From: Pseudogemmobacter hezensis
GTDB lineage: Bacteria > Pseudomonadota > Alphaproteobacteria > Rhodobacterales > Rhodobacteraceae
DNA length: 34,198 nucleotides
Reading direction: 5' to 3'
Assembly: GCF_013155295.1 (NCBI RefSeq)
Contig: NZ_JABJXT010000030.1
Span: forward strand, 1-34,198
Under the pieces are notes generated by a model, which had not been told where the DNA came from, did no database searches, and was given only the letters and a program-made list of their open reading frames with translations. Positions 1 through 8,115 of the stretch are shown piece by piece. Every line of letters begins with the position of its first letter. Positions within the stretch are counted from its first letter, which is position 1. The translations under genes were made by a program, and so were the position numbers.

Positions 1-1
1 T

Positions 2-70
2 CAGATCCGCATCGCACTCATGAACCGCTTCACATCACTCGGAACGCCCGAGACCGTCCGCATGCGCTGA
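2..70 (+). CDS. Transposase, C-terminal end only (start off-window)
   Basis: Frame 2 is open from the first complete codon to a TGA at 68-70. It encodes a tail that includes IALMNRFTSLGTPETVRMR, rich in basic and hydrophobic residues. The pattern NRxTxLGxPxxVR is typical of the C-terminus of IS5/IS903-type DDE transposases. The catalytic residues are upstream of the window, so activity cannot be judged. The stop lies 41 bases before the terminal inverted repeat, the normal spacing for a compact insertion sequence. Confidence 0.5.
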   Translation, partial: QIRIALMNRFTSLGTPETVRMR

Positions 71-111
71 AGATAACCGGGAAAGGGGTATCTGCGCCCC
101 CAAGCCGAATA

Positions 112-125
112 GCGCAACAAAGCCC
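112..125 (+). repeat. Terminal inverted repeat of the insertion sequence
   Basis: The bases GCGCAACAAAGCCC are the complement of GGGCTTTGTTGCGC and mark the outer right end of the element. The other copy is outside the window, so neither the pair nor a target-site duplication can be verified here. Confidence 0.55.
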
Positions 126-486
126 AGCGGAAGCCGCGCTGCTAAAAAGAGATGCGAGGCTCGCGATTATGCTGTCGTCTGCACTGGATGATCCCACGGA
201 TTTGGAAATGCTTGCGAAGGCATCTCTTCAATTAGGGGATGCGAAAGCGGCTGAGTCCATATTTCATTCAATGGGGCGAAATGACGACGCTTTCAGAGCA
301 GCCCTTTGGGCAGGAAACTGGGCCGGTGTTTCAGGTTCATCTGTGCGTGAGCTCTCTAGGGCAGCCGAGTTTGCGGTTGGAAATGGTGCGAGCGCTTCGA
401 ATATGGGAGTGGTGTCAAAGGGTCGATCTTTGTCAGATGAAGCTAGAGATGTGAAAGCGGTTATTTCAGATATTGTAAACTGGTAA
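126..486 (+). pseudogene. 3' remnant of a gene truncated by the insertion sequence; possibly flagellar-associated
   Basis: A frame open from base 1, through the insertion sequence end, continues to a TAA at 484-486. The genuine host part starts after base 125 and gives about 119 residues. An internal ATG at 169 would give 105 residues, but protein-like sequence (AEAALLKRDARLAIML) precedes it, so 169 is probably not the native start. The remnant is helix-rich and alanine-rich with a TPR-like stretch (LAKASLQLGDAKAAESIF). No family is recognised. Its position and orientation just before flhA suggest it was the preceding gene of the flagellar operon, which is inference. It is AT-rich like flhA. 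Confidence 0.5.
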
Positions 487-528
487 ATTTATATTATTTC
501 CTGGTACTTTTGAGATGTTAAGTTCAGT

Positions 529-618
529 ATGAAAAATGTAGTGTTTGGCGCTTTTTTTGTTGGCATGATGGTGTCTGGTGGGGTGTACTTAGTTTGCTAT
601 ATATGTGGCGAATTTTAA
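529..618 (+). CDS. Possible 29-residue single-span membrane peptide before flhA
   Basis: An ATG at 529 opens a 30-codon frame ending with TAA at 616-618, 42 bases before the flhA start. It encodes MKNVVFGAFFVGMMVSGGVY followed by a hydrophobic tail ending in CGEF. That is one lysine followed by a single long hydrophobic stretch with glycines, like a small membrane protein or an unprocessed signal-anchor. Only a weak GAG-type ribosome site is visible upstream. It lies in an AT-rich stretch where such frames also arise by chance. No known family is recognised. Confidence 0.3.
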   Translation: MKNVVFGAFFVGMMVSGGVYLVCYICGEF

Positions 619-660
619 TTAAAACATTGTAAGTTGTGAATATATATAGGGGTGTGATAT

Positions 661-2733
661 ATGGAAAAGCACTGGTATTTGAAGTTGTTTCATCCGACTG
701 TGGCATTGTCTGTTGTTTTGATGCTTCTCATTGGCGTGATGGTTGTTCCGATTCCGCCTTTTTTGCTTGATTTTGGTCTTGCCTTGTCATTTGCGCTCGC
801 CATTTTGATGCTAACGATAACGTTATTTGTTGAAAGGCCTTTGGATTTTTCAGCATTCCCAACCATATTGCTGTCATCACTCATTCTGCGGCTTTCATTA
901 AATATATCGTCGACAAGACTGATAATTAGTGATGGTCACAACGGTACGGCTGCGGCGGGCCGAGTTATAGAAGGCTTCGCCGGATTTATCATGGGCGGAA
1001 ATATTGTTTTGGGCATGGTAGTTTTTGTGGTTATTATGATTGTTAATTTTATTGTGATAACGAAAGGCGCAGGCCGAATGGCCGAGGTTGGTGCGCGATT
1101 TGCTTTGGATGGGATGCCTGGGCGACAGTTAGCTATTGATGCCGATATGTCAGCAGGCGCTATTTCTCATGAAGAGGCCAGGGGGCGCCGCGAATCAGAG
1201 CTCGCGGAGACAACATTTTTTGGATCCCTGGATGGGGCTTCTAAGTTTGTTAAAGGTGATGCAATCGCGGGCCTGTTAATAACCGCACTAAATTTTATCG
1301 TCGGATTATCAGTCGGTATTGGTTTTCACGATATGGATGCATCGCGCGCAATTTCAACATATGCGATGCTTACTGTGGGCGATGGGCTGGTGGGGCAGAT
1401 CCCGGCTGTGATTATTTCTGTTGCGGCCGCGTTGCTGCTCTCCCGCGGTGGGAACAAGGGAGCGGTCAATGTAAATTTCTTTGGTCAGTTAGGTCGATAT
1501 CCCACTGCGCTTGCCACAGTTTCAGTCATGATGATGGTTTTTTCCATGCTACCTGGTATGCCGTTTATACCATTTATTGGCGCTGCAACGGCATTGGGTT
1601 TGTGCGCTTGGAAAGGATGGAAGAGGCCGGTCGAACAGGCAGGCGTTCCGGCGGACGTCGCCCAGCCAGCGGTGCGCCAACTTATCGGAGATGTCCTCGA
1701 CTTCGATGAGATTCATATAGAGTTCTCGCCAAATCTGGTTGATATGGCGCTAGATCCTGCCACCGGCCTTGATGGCAGAATAGCAAGTATGCGCAAATAT
1801 ATTGCCGCCACTTATGGTCTGATTTTACCTGAAATTCGATTAACTGATGAAGCGACACTGCCCAGCGGTCAATATCGAATCCGGATTCAGGGCGTTGAAC
1901 GGGTTACGGATCAGCTATTCCCGGACAAGGTTCTCGTTCTTATGTCCGACGATGCGGTAGTGCTGGACGGCGCAGAAGTAAAAGAGCCAGTGTATGGGGC
2001 CCCAGCAAAGTGGATAGGACCAGAGCTTCAGGAAGACGCGGTGCTCTCGGGATTGACGGTCGTGTTGCCGGCTGAGGTTCTTGCCACTCATCTCCTGGAG
2101 GTGCTGAAGGCTAGCCTTTCACGTCTCCTGTCAATACGTGGACTGCGTCGCCTTTTGGATGAGTTCACAGACCTGAGTGATCGATCGCGAGCAGAGGCGA
2201 ATCGCAGGCTTCTTGATGACATGATCCCTGATAAAGTGCCGATGGATTTGCTTCATGCTGTCATGCGGCTGCTATTAGATGAGCGTGTTTCGATAAGAAA
2301 CCTTCCCTTAATTCTTGAGGCTGTTGCTGAAGCGAGGAGTCTTGGTTCAGCCGAGGCGGTTTGTGAGCATGTTCGTCAGCGCATTGGTTTTCAGATTATA
2401 TCAGAGTTTCGTCGTCCCGATGGCACTATCCCATTAATTCAACTCGCCCCGGAATGGGAGCGCACATTTTTGGCGCATCAGACCGACGGAGATCGAGGTA
2501 TTCGTGACGTTGCATTGCCGCCTGATCTTTTTTCCAGGCTTGCCAACGGCATCGCGGAACGGCTTTCTCAGGCGAGAGAAGGCGGCGCCGCGCCTGCTAT
2601 TGTTACATCAGCAGTAAGACGCAGATTTTTGCGGACGGTCGTGCAGGCGCGTGGACTGCGGGTGCCTGTTCTTTCCTACGAGGAGATTTCCAGCGACACC
2701 AGGCCAGCTCTTTTTGGCCAGGTGCCGATATGA
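661..2733 (+). CDS. flhA: Flagellar export gate protein FlhA
   Basis: FlhA is the large inner-membrane component of the flagellar type III export gate. It couples proton motive force to secretion and docks chaperone-substrate complexes through its cytoplasmic domain. The 690-residue product has the usual family length. Residues about 10-330 carry multiple hydrophobic spans. The FHIPEP-family signature is visible at about 140-200 (VGARFALDGMPGRQLAID), in the cytoplasmic loop. A soluble C-terminal half follows. The ATG at 661 is preceded by AGGGG about 10 bases upstream. The stop overlaps the fliR start by four bases (ATGA), so translation is probably coupled. G+C is low: 50 of 120 bases at 661-780. 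A type III secretion homologue is unlikely given the flagellar neighbours. Confidence 0.96.
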   Translation: MEKHWYLKLFHPTVALSVVLMLLIGVMVVPIPPFLLDFGLALSFALAILMLTITLFVERPLDFSAFPTILLSSLILRLSLNISSTRLIISDGHNGTAAAGRVIEGFAGFIMGGNIVLGMVVFVVIMIVNFIVITKGAGRMAEVGARFALDGMPGRQLAIDADMSAGAISHEEARGRRESELAETTFFGSLDGASKFVKGDAIAGLLITALNFIVGLSVGIGFHDMDASRAISTYAMLTVGDGLVGQIPAVIISVAAALLLSRGGNKGAVNVNFFGQLGRYPTALATVSVMMMVFSMLPGMPFIPFIGAATALGLCAWKGWKRPVEQAGVPADVAQPAVRQLIGDVLDFDEIHIEFSPNLVDMALDPATGLDGRIASMRKYIAATYGLILPEIRLTDEATLPSGQYRIRIQGVERVTDQLFPDKVLVLMSDDAVVLDGAEVKEPVYGAPAKWIGPELQEDAVLSGLTVVLPAEVLATHLLEVLKASLSRLLSIRGLRRLLDEFTDLSDRSRAEANRRLLDDMIPDKVPMDLLHAVMRLLLDERVSIRNLPLILEAVAEARSLGSAEAVCEHVRQRIGFQIISEFRRPDGTIPLIQLAPEWERTFLAHQTDGDRGIRDVALPPDLFSRLANGIAERLSQAREGGAAPAIVTSAVRRRFLRTVVQARGLRVPVLSYEEISSDTRPALFGQVPI

Positions 2734-3527
2734 ATGGGATTGTTTATCAGCTGAGTGATGTATTCGGGGTTGCTGAAGACATCGTGTGGCAATATGGAGT
2801 TGTATTTTTGCGGATTGGTGCAGTGATTGCGATTTTGCCGGGTATTGGCGAGAGCTATTTGCCGCAAAAAATAAAAATATCTATTGTTTTTCTGATTACT
2901 ATTATCGTGTTTCCTGCTGTATCAAATACATTTAATCATAACTTAAAAATATCTGCGGATGGCATTGTATTCACTCTATCGGTTGTTGCTGTAGAGGTTG
3001 TCTCTGGACTCACTTTGGGCTTCCTGCTTCGAGTAATGGTTATGTGCCCTCAAACTGCGGGGGCGATGGTTGGTCAATCCATTTCTTTGGCTCAGATGTT
3101 CAATGGTACAGGGCCTGAGCCGCAGCCAATCGTTTCTAATCTTTTCGCCATTTCCGGGCTGGTGCTGTTTCTTTCGATGGGGGGGCTTTCCCGCGCCGTA
3201 GAGCTTATTGTGTATTCTTACGAATTTTTGCCACCAGGAATGCCGCTTGGCGCGCAGGATTTTTCAAAGTTGGGGCTGCTTCAGGTATCAAGACTATTTG
3301 CATTCTCCTTCGCTATGGCTGCGCCGTTCGTAATCTCGGCCCTGCTCTACAATCTTGGGCTTGGTGCCATTAATAGAGCTATGCCACTGCTCATGGTCAC
3401 CTTTATTGGTGCCCCAGCTCTGACTTTAGGAGGACTGGTACTGCTCGCGATAGCAACGCCATTTTTGCTTCAGGTGTGGCAAGAGATGGTTCATCTGCGT
3501 CTGCTCAATCCTTTTGGGAGTTGGTAG
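2730..3527 (+). CDS. fliR: Flagellar export gate protein FliR
   Basis: FliR forms the export-gate channel in the basal body membrane together with FliP and FliQ. The 265-residue product has about six hydrophobic segments throughout and the family-typical stretch around residues 110-130 (QSISLAQMFNGTGPEPQP), matching the conserved region that follows the GxxIG-like helix. It starts within the flhA stop (ATGA overlap). Its own TAG at 3525-3527 overlaps the flhB GTG start. fliP and fliQ, its obligate partners, are not in the window and must be elsewhere. The low-G+C codon use matches flhA and flhB. Confidence 0.94.
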   Translation: MNGIVYQLSDVFGVAEDIVWQYGVVFLRIGAVIAILPGIGESYLPQKIKISIVFLITIIVFPAVSNTFNHNLKISADGIVFTLSVVAVEVVSGLTLGFLLRVMVMCPQTAGAMVGQSISLAQMFNGTGPEPQPIVSNLFAISGLVLFLSMGGLSRAVELIVYSYEFLPPGMPLGAQDFSKLGLLQVSRLFAFSFAMAAPFVISALLYNLGLGAINRAMPLLMVTFIGAPALTLGGLVLLAIATPFLLQVWQEMVHLRLLNPFGSW

Positions 3528-4621
3528 TGTCGGATACTGACAGCGATCGGGACAGCAAGCAGTTTGATCCAACGCCCCGTCGGCTTGAAAGGGCGCGTGA
3601 TGACGGCGACGCCGTTCGATCCGAGGACGTTCAGGCTGCTCTTGTTGGCATCGGATTGTTGCTGGGCGCCGCTGTATTTGGCGCTACAGCAGTAAACTAT
3701 GCTGGCAAAGCGGCGATGCTATTTTTTGATCAGGCAGATTCGCTGCCTGTTCCAGGTGATCATGGCGCTGGTACTGTAATCTCGTCGGTAGCTTTTCACA
3801 TTGCGATGCCTATTCTTGGCTTGCTGCTGATGCCGATGACGTTGAACATTATATGGCTGATTGGATCCCGGGGCTTGGTATTTGCACCGTCGAAGCTTCA
3901 TATGAAGTTGTCAAGATTGTCACCTATAGCAAATTTCGGGCAAAAATTTGGCCGGAGCGGATTGGTAGATTTCTTTAAAAAGCTGATAAAAGTATCTGCT
4001 ATATCTGCCGTATTATGGTTGTATCTTATTGGTCAATTTGATCGGATGGTCGGCAGCCTTCGTCTGGATGCAGGCATTGTAGCGCTTTTAATTATTGAAC
4101 TGCTCTATACATTTTTTATTCTTATTACTGTGCTGAACATTTTTTTCGGAGTGATCGATTACCTTTGGCAACGAATGGAGTTTCTGCGCCGTAACCGAAT
4201 GACGCGTAAGGAAATGACTGATGAGATGAAGGATAGTGAGGGTGACCCTCACATGAAGGCAGATCGACGTCGGCGCGCGGAAGAGATAGCAAATCGGCGT
4301 ATGCTCGCAGAAATACCTGCGTCGGATGTAGTGATCGTGAACCCAACTCATTATTCGGTTGCATTGAGATGGGACCGGCTACGGGGCGGCGCTCCAATTT
4401 GTGTTGCTAAAGGAGTAGACGAAATAGCGGCGAGAATTCGCGAGCGTGCACAGGAGGCTGGTGTCCCAATACGCAGAGATCCTGCAACGGCCCGCGCTAT
4501 TTATGCTGCAACCGAGTTGGGTCATGAAATAAAACGTGAGCATTATGCGGCTGTCGCTGCAGCCATTAGATTCGCGACAGTGATGCGAGAAAAAGCCAGA
4601 AAACGGACTGCGTTACGATGA
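3527..4621 (+). CDS. flhB: Flagellar export switch protein FlhB
   Basis: FlhB is the substrate-specificity switch of flagellar export. It cleaves itself at an NPTH motif, and FliK then triggers the change from rod/hook to filament substrates. With the GTG at 3527 the product is 364 residues. It shows an N-terminal PTPRRLERARDDGD segment, four hydrophobic spans (about 35-210), a charged linker, and the autocleavage motif NPTHY at 272-276. A longer in-frame ATG at 3476 would overlap fliR by 52 bases and add residues unlike the family start, so GTG was chosen. Its stop overlaps the next gene by four bases. Low G+C like its operon mates. Confidence 0.94.
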   Translation: MSDTDSDRDSKQFDPTPRRLERARDDGDAVRSEDVQAALVGIGLLLGAAVFGATAVNYAGKAAMLFFDQADSLPVPGDHGAGTVISSVAFHIAMPILGLLLMPMTLNIIWLIGSRGLVFAPSKLHMKLSRLSPIANFGQKFGRSGLVDFFKKLIKVSAISAVLWLYLIGQFDRMVGSLRLDAGIVALLIIELLYTFFILITVLNIFFGVIDYLWQRMEFLRRNRMTRKEMTDEMKDSEGDPHMKADRRRRAEEIANRRMLAEIPASDVVIVNPTHYSVALRWDRLRGGAPICVAKGVDEIAARIRERAQEAGVPIRRDPATARAIYAATELGHEIKREHYAAVAAAIRFATVMREKARKRTALR

Positions 4622-4956
4622 ACAGCGCTGTAAAATTATCCAGATTGCGGAAGATGGCTGGTATGATTCTTGAAATCCGGTCGGCCAGCCTTGCAAAGGC
4701 TGCAGCGGACCGAGAAGCGATACAAAGATTAATCATCGAGCTGGACAAAGCACCAGTTGGAAGCACGATGACCGATACCGTCGAGGCTCAGCGGTATTTG
4801 GCCTACGAGGCGTGGGCTGCCGGTAGGCGAACCCAACTGAACCATCAACTTGCACGGAAAGAGGTCATTTGGCAAGCCGAGCTGGACGCTGCACGCGCAG
4901 CTTTCGGCCGGAATCAGGTTCTGGAAAGATTGCAGATGCAGAGAGATTTCAGGTGA
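4618..4956 (+). CDS. Small coiled-coil protein downstream of flhB, FliJ-like
   Basis: The 112-residue product is charged and alanine-rich with heptad-like spacing of leucines. It looks like one long helical hairpin, the fold of FliJ, which links the export ATPase FliI to FlhA. The sequence is too diverged to assign firmly by eye. The evidence is the size, the predicted helices, and the ATGA overlap with flhB, which makes it part of the export operon. It has no signal peptide or membrane span. No terminator with a T-run is visible in the 109 bases to the convergent pxpC. Confidence 0.5.
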   Translation: MNSAVKLSRLRKMAGMILEIRSASLAKAAADREAIQRLIIELDKAPVGSTMTDTVEAQRYLAYEAWAAGRRTQLNHQLARKEVIWQAELDAARAAFGRNQVLERLQMQRDFR

Positions 4957-5065
4957 CCTGTGCTTCTCGTGCAGATCTTCATCGCGATGTGGGGCCGACG
5001 CAGGGACAAGTTGAAGAATGAAAGAGCCAGGTCGTGACGCTCGCGACTCGGATGCCTATAGACGT

Positions 5066-6019
5066 CTAGCCGGATGCAATCATTCCCAACCGCTGGATAT
5101 AGCGATCGCAGTTGGAAATGTGTTGACGGCTCAGGTTGATTGCCTCGCTGGGCGCGACAGTTACAAATTGGATGGACTGCATCGGCGTAGTCTGAGCGAA
5201 GCCATCAAGATCGCAATCCAGCACAGTTGCAATTCTGGGATAGCCGCCGGTGGTCTGATGATCTGCCATCAAAATTGTAGCGACCCCATCACCGGCCACC
5301 TGAACAGAGCCCCGGGACAGCGGTTCGGAAGCCATGTTCAACTGTGCTGACGGAGCAATAAAGGGCCCCGAAAGCCGGGTGCCCATTCGGTCGCTTGCTC
5401 CGGTTGTGGACCATTTCCCATGATGCAGGGCGTCCAGGGCCTCGGTGCCAAAGAACCGTTCCTGCGGACCCGGGACAATGCGCAGGCGCGGGCGGGCGCG
5501 GGCGAAAACGGGGCAAGGAATTACCGCTGGCAGGTTGCGTTGTGGTTTTGCATTGGCGATGCGCAGCTCTTCTCCGCTAAGAAGGCGCCCACCTCCAAGG
5601 CCCGAAGGGCCGTGTGTTGCCTGGCTGCCCAGCCATGCTGGCCTGTCAAAATCTCCACTAAACGCGAGGTAGCACCAGCTTCCCCATAGGCCAGGCCGAA
5701 TGACCAGCTTTTCTCCCCGGCAGAGCTGACCCCGACGCCAGGATCCGCAGCGCTTGCTGCCGTGCTCGAGAATAAAGCCGCCGCCTGCCAGAGAAAATCC
5801 GACTTCGCCAAGTAGGCATTCAAGATGCAGGCCGCCCCTGGATATCTCGATCACGGTTGCCCCGGCCGGATTGCCGATTGCTGTATTCGCTGCCGCCAGC
5901 GCCACCCTGTCCATGGCCCCCGATTGCGGCACGCCGAAACGTGCCCAGCCCGGGCGGCCGCCATCCTGCAAAGAGACATGCGGTCCGGCAAAGGTAATTC
6001 TAAGCTGCGCGTCAGCCAT
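5066..6019 (-). CDS. pxpC: 5-oxoprolinase subunit PxpC
   Basis: PxpC is the biotin-carboxylase-like (KipA/UreA-lyase family) subunit. With PxpA and PxpB it converts 5-oxo-L-proline to L-glutamate at the cost of ATP. From the ATG at 6019 the product is 317 residues and begins MADAQLRITFAGPHVSLQD. It carries the family motif region DGGRPGWARFGVPQSGAMD near residues 20-38 and a conserved GYPRIATV near the C-terminus. An ATG 16 codons upstream lies within pxpB and gives non-family residues, so it was rejected. The gene overlaps pxpB by eight bases and is last in the operon. It converges on the flagellar export operon. Confidence 0.92.
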   Translation of the reverse strand: MADAQLRITFAGPHVSLQDGGRPGWARFGVPQSGAMDRVALAAANTAIGNPAGATVIEISRGGLHLECLLGEVGFSLAGGGFILEHGSKRCGSWRRGQLCRGEKLVIRPGLWGSWCYLAFSGDFDRPAWLGSQATHGPSGLGGGRLLSGEELRIANAKPQRNLPAVIPCPVFARARPRLRIVPGPQERFFGTEALDALHHGKWSTTGASDRMGTRLSGPFIAPSAQLNMASEPLSRGSVQVAGDGVATILMADHQTTGGYPRIATVLDCDLDGFAQTTPMQSIQFVTVAPSEAINLSRQHISNCDRYIQRLGMIASG

Positions 6020-6689
6020 CGGTCCGCTCTGCCTGTGAGGCCGGGATGCGACGAAACCGAACCTCATCTCCCGGGGCGAAAAGGAAGGGGTGCGTTGGGT
6101 CGGATGTCAGAATTCTGGTCGGGGATTTACCAATTATCCACCATCCGGATGGCATCTTCAGCGTTGATATAATGCATTGAGAGGAGGCGATCAGGACAGA
6201 ACCCGCAGGTATGTCGCGTATGGCCGCAGGCTTGCGCGGCAATTGCAGCGCAGGCGGAACACCTGTCAGATAGGCATAGCCGGGAGCAAACCCATACATA
6301 AAAACCTGATATGTCGCGCCAAGATGCGCGGCGATGACGGTATCTTCGCTTTGACCGGTTGCTGCGGCGATTGCGGCCAGATCGACGGCGCAGCCCTCAT
6401 CATAGCAGATGTCGATCTGATGCTGACGGGGCTCTGCAGGCTCGGCGGGGCGTGCGTCGAGGCGTTGTCGGATCGCTGCCTCCATTGCTGCGTGATCGGT
6501 GCGCAACATATCAAACCTGACCAGCAGGCAGGCATTTCCCGGAACGGTTTCGACCATCTCAGGCGGTGGTGCGGCGTTCAGGGCCGCATCCAGCTGCAGC
6601 ACAGCCTGGTGGAGTGTGGCGTCAACGCCCTCGCCAAACTCGACCAGAAGGCTGTGCTCTGCGACGGGGCGAAATCGAGGCGATTGCAT
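6012..6689 (-). CDS. pxpB: 5-oxoprolinase subunit PxpB
   Basis: PxpB (KipI family) is the second subunit of the PxpABC 5-oxoprolinase. The product from the ATG at 6689 is 225 residues, the usual size. It begins MQSPRFRPVAEHSLLVEFGE. The family core is visible in the second half: VFMYGFAPGYAYLTGVPP, then LPRKPAAIRDIPAGSV and MPSGWWIIGKSP. A much longer in-frame extension to 7073 runs antisense-like through pxpA and is not coding. The start lies five bases after the pxpA stop and the end overlaps pxpC, consistent with co-translation. Confidence 0.92.
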   Translation of the reverse strand: MQSPRFRPVAEHSLLVEFGEGVDATLHQAVLQLDAALNAAPPPEMVETVPGNACLLVRFDMLRTDHAAMEAAIRQRLDARPAEPAEPRQHQIDICYDEGCAVDLAAIAAATGQSEDTVIAAHLGATYQVFMYGFAPGYAYLTGVPPALQLPRKPAAIRDIPAGSVLIASSQCIISTLKMPSGWWIIGKSPTRILTSDPTHPFLFAPGDEVRFRRIPASQAERTDG

Positions 6690-6694
6690 CCTGT

Positions 6695-7459
6695 TCACCG
6701 GGACAGAAAGGGGGAGATCGAAATTCCGGCATCTGTCAGGGCGGTCCGCAATGCCTGGGCCAGTTTGACTGCGCCATTGGTATCGCCGTGAATGCAGATC
6801 GAATCTGCCCGCAGCCGCACCGAGCCGCCGCCTGCCACCGGCATTTCGCCAGTGGTAAGGAAATCCAGCATCCGCTGGCATAGCTGATCGGGATCGTGAA
6901 GCACGGCGCCCGGCTGATCGCGGGGCATCAGCTGGCCGTTTGGCAAATACCCGCGATCTGCGAAAATCTCTGAATAAACAGGGATATCGCGGCCATTGGC
7001 CACCTTCTCTAATGCTGTGCCTGAGATCGCCAGCAGCGCCAATTCCCCGGGTAGCGCCGCGACCGCGTTGCAAATGGCAGAGGCGATGATCGGATCCGCC
7101 GCCGCCAGGTTTGCCAGCGCCCCATGCGGCTTTACATAGTGAACATGTGTTCCGGCCAAAGCGGCCAGGGCCTGTAAGGCGCCGATCTGGGCGGTCAGCA
7201 TGCGGGTGATTGCGCCGGGGCTCATCTGGATGATGCGGCGGCCAAAGCCCTCGCGGTCGGCATAGCCCGGATGTGCCCCGATGACGGTGCCGCGCTCTTT
7301 TGCCTGGGTCAGGGCGGTGAACATGGTTTCAGGATCGCCCGCATGACCGCCACAGGCCAGATTGGCCGAGCTGACAATCTTCAGCATCTGCGCATCATTC
7401 CCCAGCAGCCAGGGACCATAGCCCTCGCCCAGATCGGCATTCAGATCGATCCGTTTCAT
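6695..7459 (-). CDS. pxpA: 5-oxoprolinase subunit PxpA (LamB/YcsF family)
   Basis: PxpA carries the ATP-dependent ring-opening activity of the bacterial 5-oxoprolinase, recycling 5-oxoproline (pyroglutamate) formed from glutamate or glutamine. The 254-residue product begins with the LamB/YcsF signature DLNADLGEGYG, followed by ANLACGGHAGDP at about 33-44 and VKPHGALAN around 108. Its length is normal. The start overlaps the response-regulator stop by four bases (ATGA), which ties the enzyme genes translationally to the two-component pair. The gene order A-B-C differs from the E. coli order B-C-A. Confidence 0.94.
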   Translation of the reverse strand: MKRIDLNADLGEGYGPWLLGNDAQMLKIVSSANLACGGHAGDPETMFTALTQAKERGTVIGAHPGYADREGFGRRIIQMSPGAITRMLTAQIGALQALAALAGTHVHYVKPHGALANLAAADPIIASAICNAVAALPGELALLAISGTALEKVANGRDIPVYSEIFADRGYLPNGQLMPRDQPGAVLHDPDQLCQRMLDFLTTGEMPVAGGGSVRLRADSICIHGDTNGAVKLAQALRTALTDAGISISPFLSR

Positions 7460-8115
7460 GGCAGATGCCCCGGACGCGTATGCTGGGCCAGCGAAATCAG
7501 CTCTGCGACCGAGCGGATCTGCAGCTTTTCCAGGATACGGGCGCGGTGGTGGTCGACGGTGCGGGGGCTGATGCCCAGGCGCGCGCCCACCTCTTTGCTG
7601 GAGGTTTCTGAGGGGTTGGCGACCATGTGATGCACGATTTCCAGCTCACGCCCGGTCAGCCGGTCGAATTTTGCCTGCACCATCTCAGATCCGGCCCGCA
7701 GGGCGTGGCTTTCGGCAACATGGGCGAAGGCCGCCTCTATCCGCTCGATCAGCACCGATTGCCGGAAAGGCTTTTCCAGGAAATCCAGGGCCCCGGCCTT
7801 GATGGCCTGCACCGATTCCGGCACCCCGCCATGGCCGGTGATGAAGATGATCGGCACCTGCAGGCCGGTGCGCGCCATATGCTCTTGCAGCTCCAGCCCG
7901 TTCATGCCCGGCATCCCATAGTCAAGGATCAGACAGCCCGCATTTTCTTGCTCATAGCCGATCAGGAAATCGGTGGCCGAGGCGAAGGCATCGACCCGAT
8001 AGCCCCTTTTTTGCAGAGAGCGGGACAGTGAGGCGCGGATCGCCTCGTCATCGTCAACCACATAGACCGTCAGCGTTTCTTGCGACGGTGTCGCCGGAGC
8101 CTTGCGTTCCATCAT
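7456..8115 (-). CDS. LuxR/FixJ-type response regulator linked to pxpABC
   Basis: The 219-residue product is a transcriptional response regulator. An N-terminal receiver (about 15-130) has the acidic pair at D22-D23, the phosphoacceptor D65 in LILDYGMPG, T93, and K115 in EKPF. A C-terminal LuxR-type helix-turn-helix (about 150-215) contains LTGRELEIV and ISPRTVDHHRARILEKL. The ATG at 8115 was chosen because it gives an ATGA overlap with the kinase stop. A start at 8148 would lie further inside the kinase. It is probably phosphorylated by the adjacent kinase. Its position between the kinase and pxpA suggests it controls this operon, by inference. It resembles FixJ- or DctR-type regulators. Confidence 0.9.
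   Translation of the reverse strand: MMERKAPATPSQETLTVYVVDDDEAIRASLSRSLQKRGYRVDAFASATDFLIGYEQENAGCLILDYGMPGMNGLELQEHMARTGLQVPIIFITGHGGVPESVQAIKAGALDFLEKPFRQSVLIERIEAAFAHVAESHALRAGSEMVQAKFDRLTGRELEIVHHMVANPSETSSKEVGARLGISPRTVDHHRARILEKLQIRSVAELISLAQHTRPGHLP

Larger units (their letters stand above)
1..125 (+). mobile_element. Right end of an insertion sequence, probably IS5 family (IS903-like group)
   Basis: The left edge of the window lies inside an insertion sequence whose body is off-window. Seen: a reading frame open from base 2 that stops at 68-70, then about 40 non-coding bases, then the terminal repeat at 112-125. Read inward from the right, that repeat is GGGCTTTGTTGCGC. Known: IS903-type elements have ends starting GGCTTTGTTG and transposases whose last residues resemble LNRxTxLGxPxxVR; both fit here. 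The element ends next to a gene lacking its 5' part, so the insertion (or a deletion it promoted) broke that gene. The family call is from memory of the end sequence; an IS6-type end is the alternative. Confidence 0.6.

Noticed and set aside
1-125. IS6-family assignment for the left-edge element
   Set aside because: The terminal repeat and transposase tail fit IS5/IS903-type better; IS6 transposases end differently. Cannot be excluded without the missing part.
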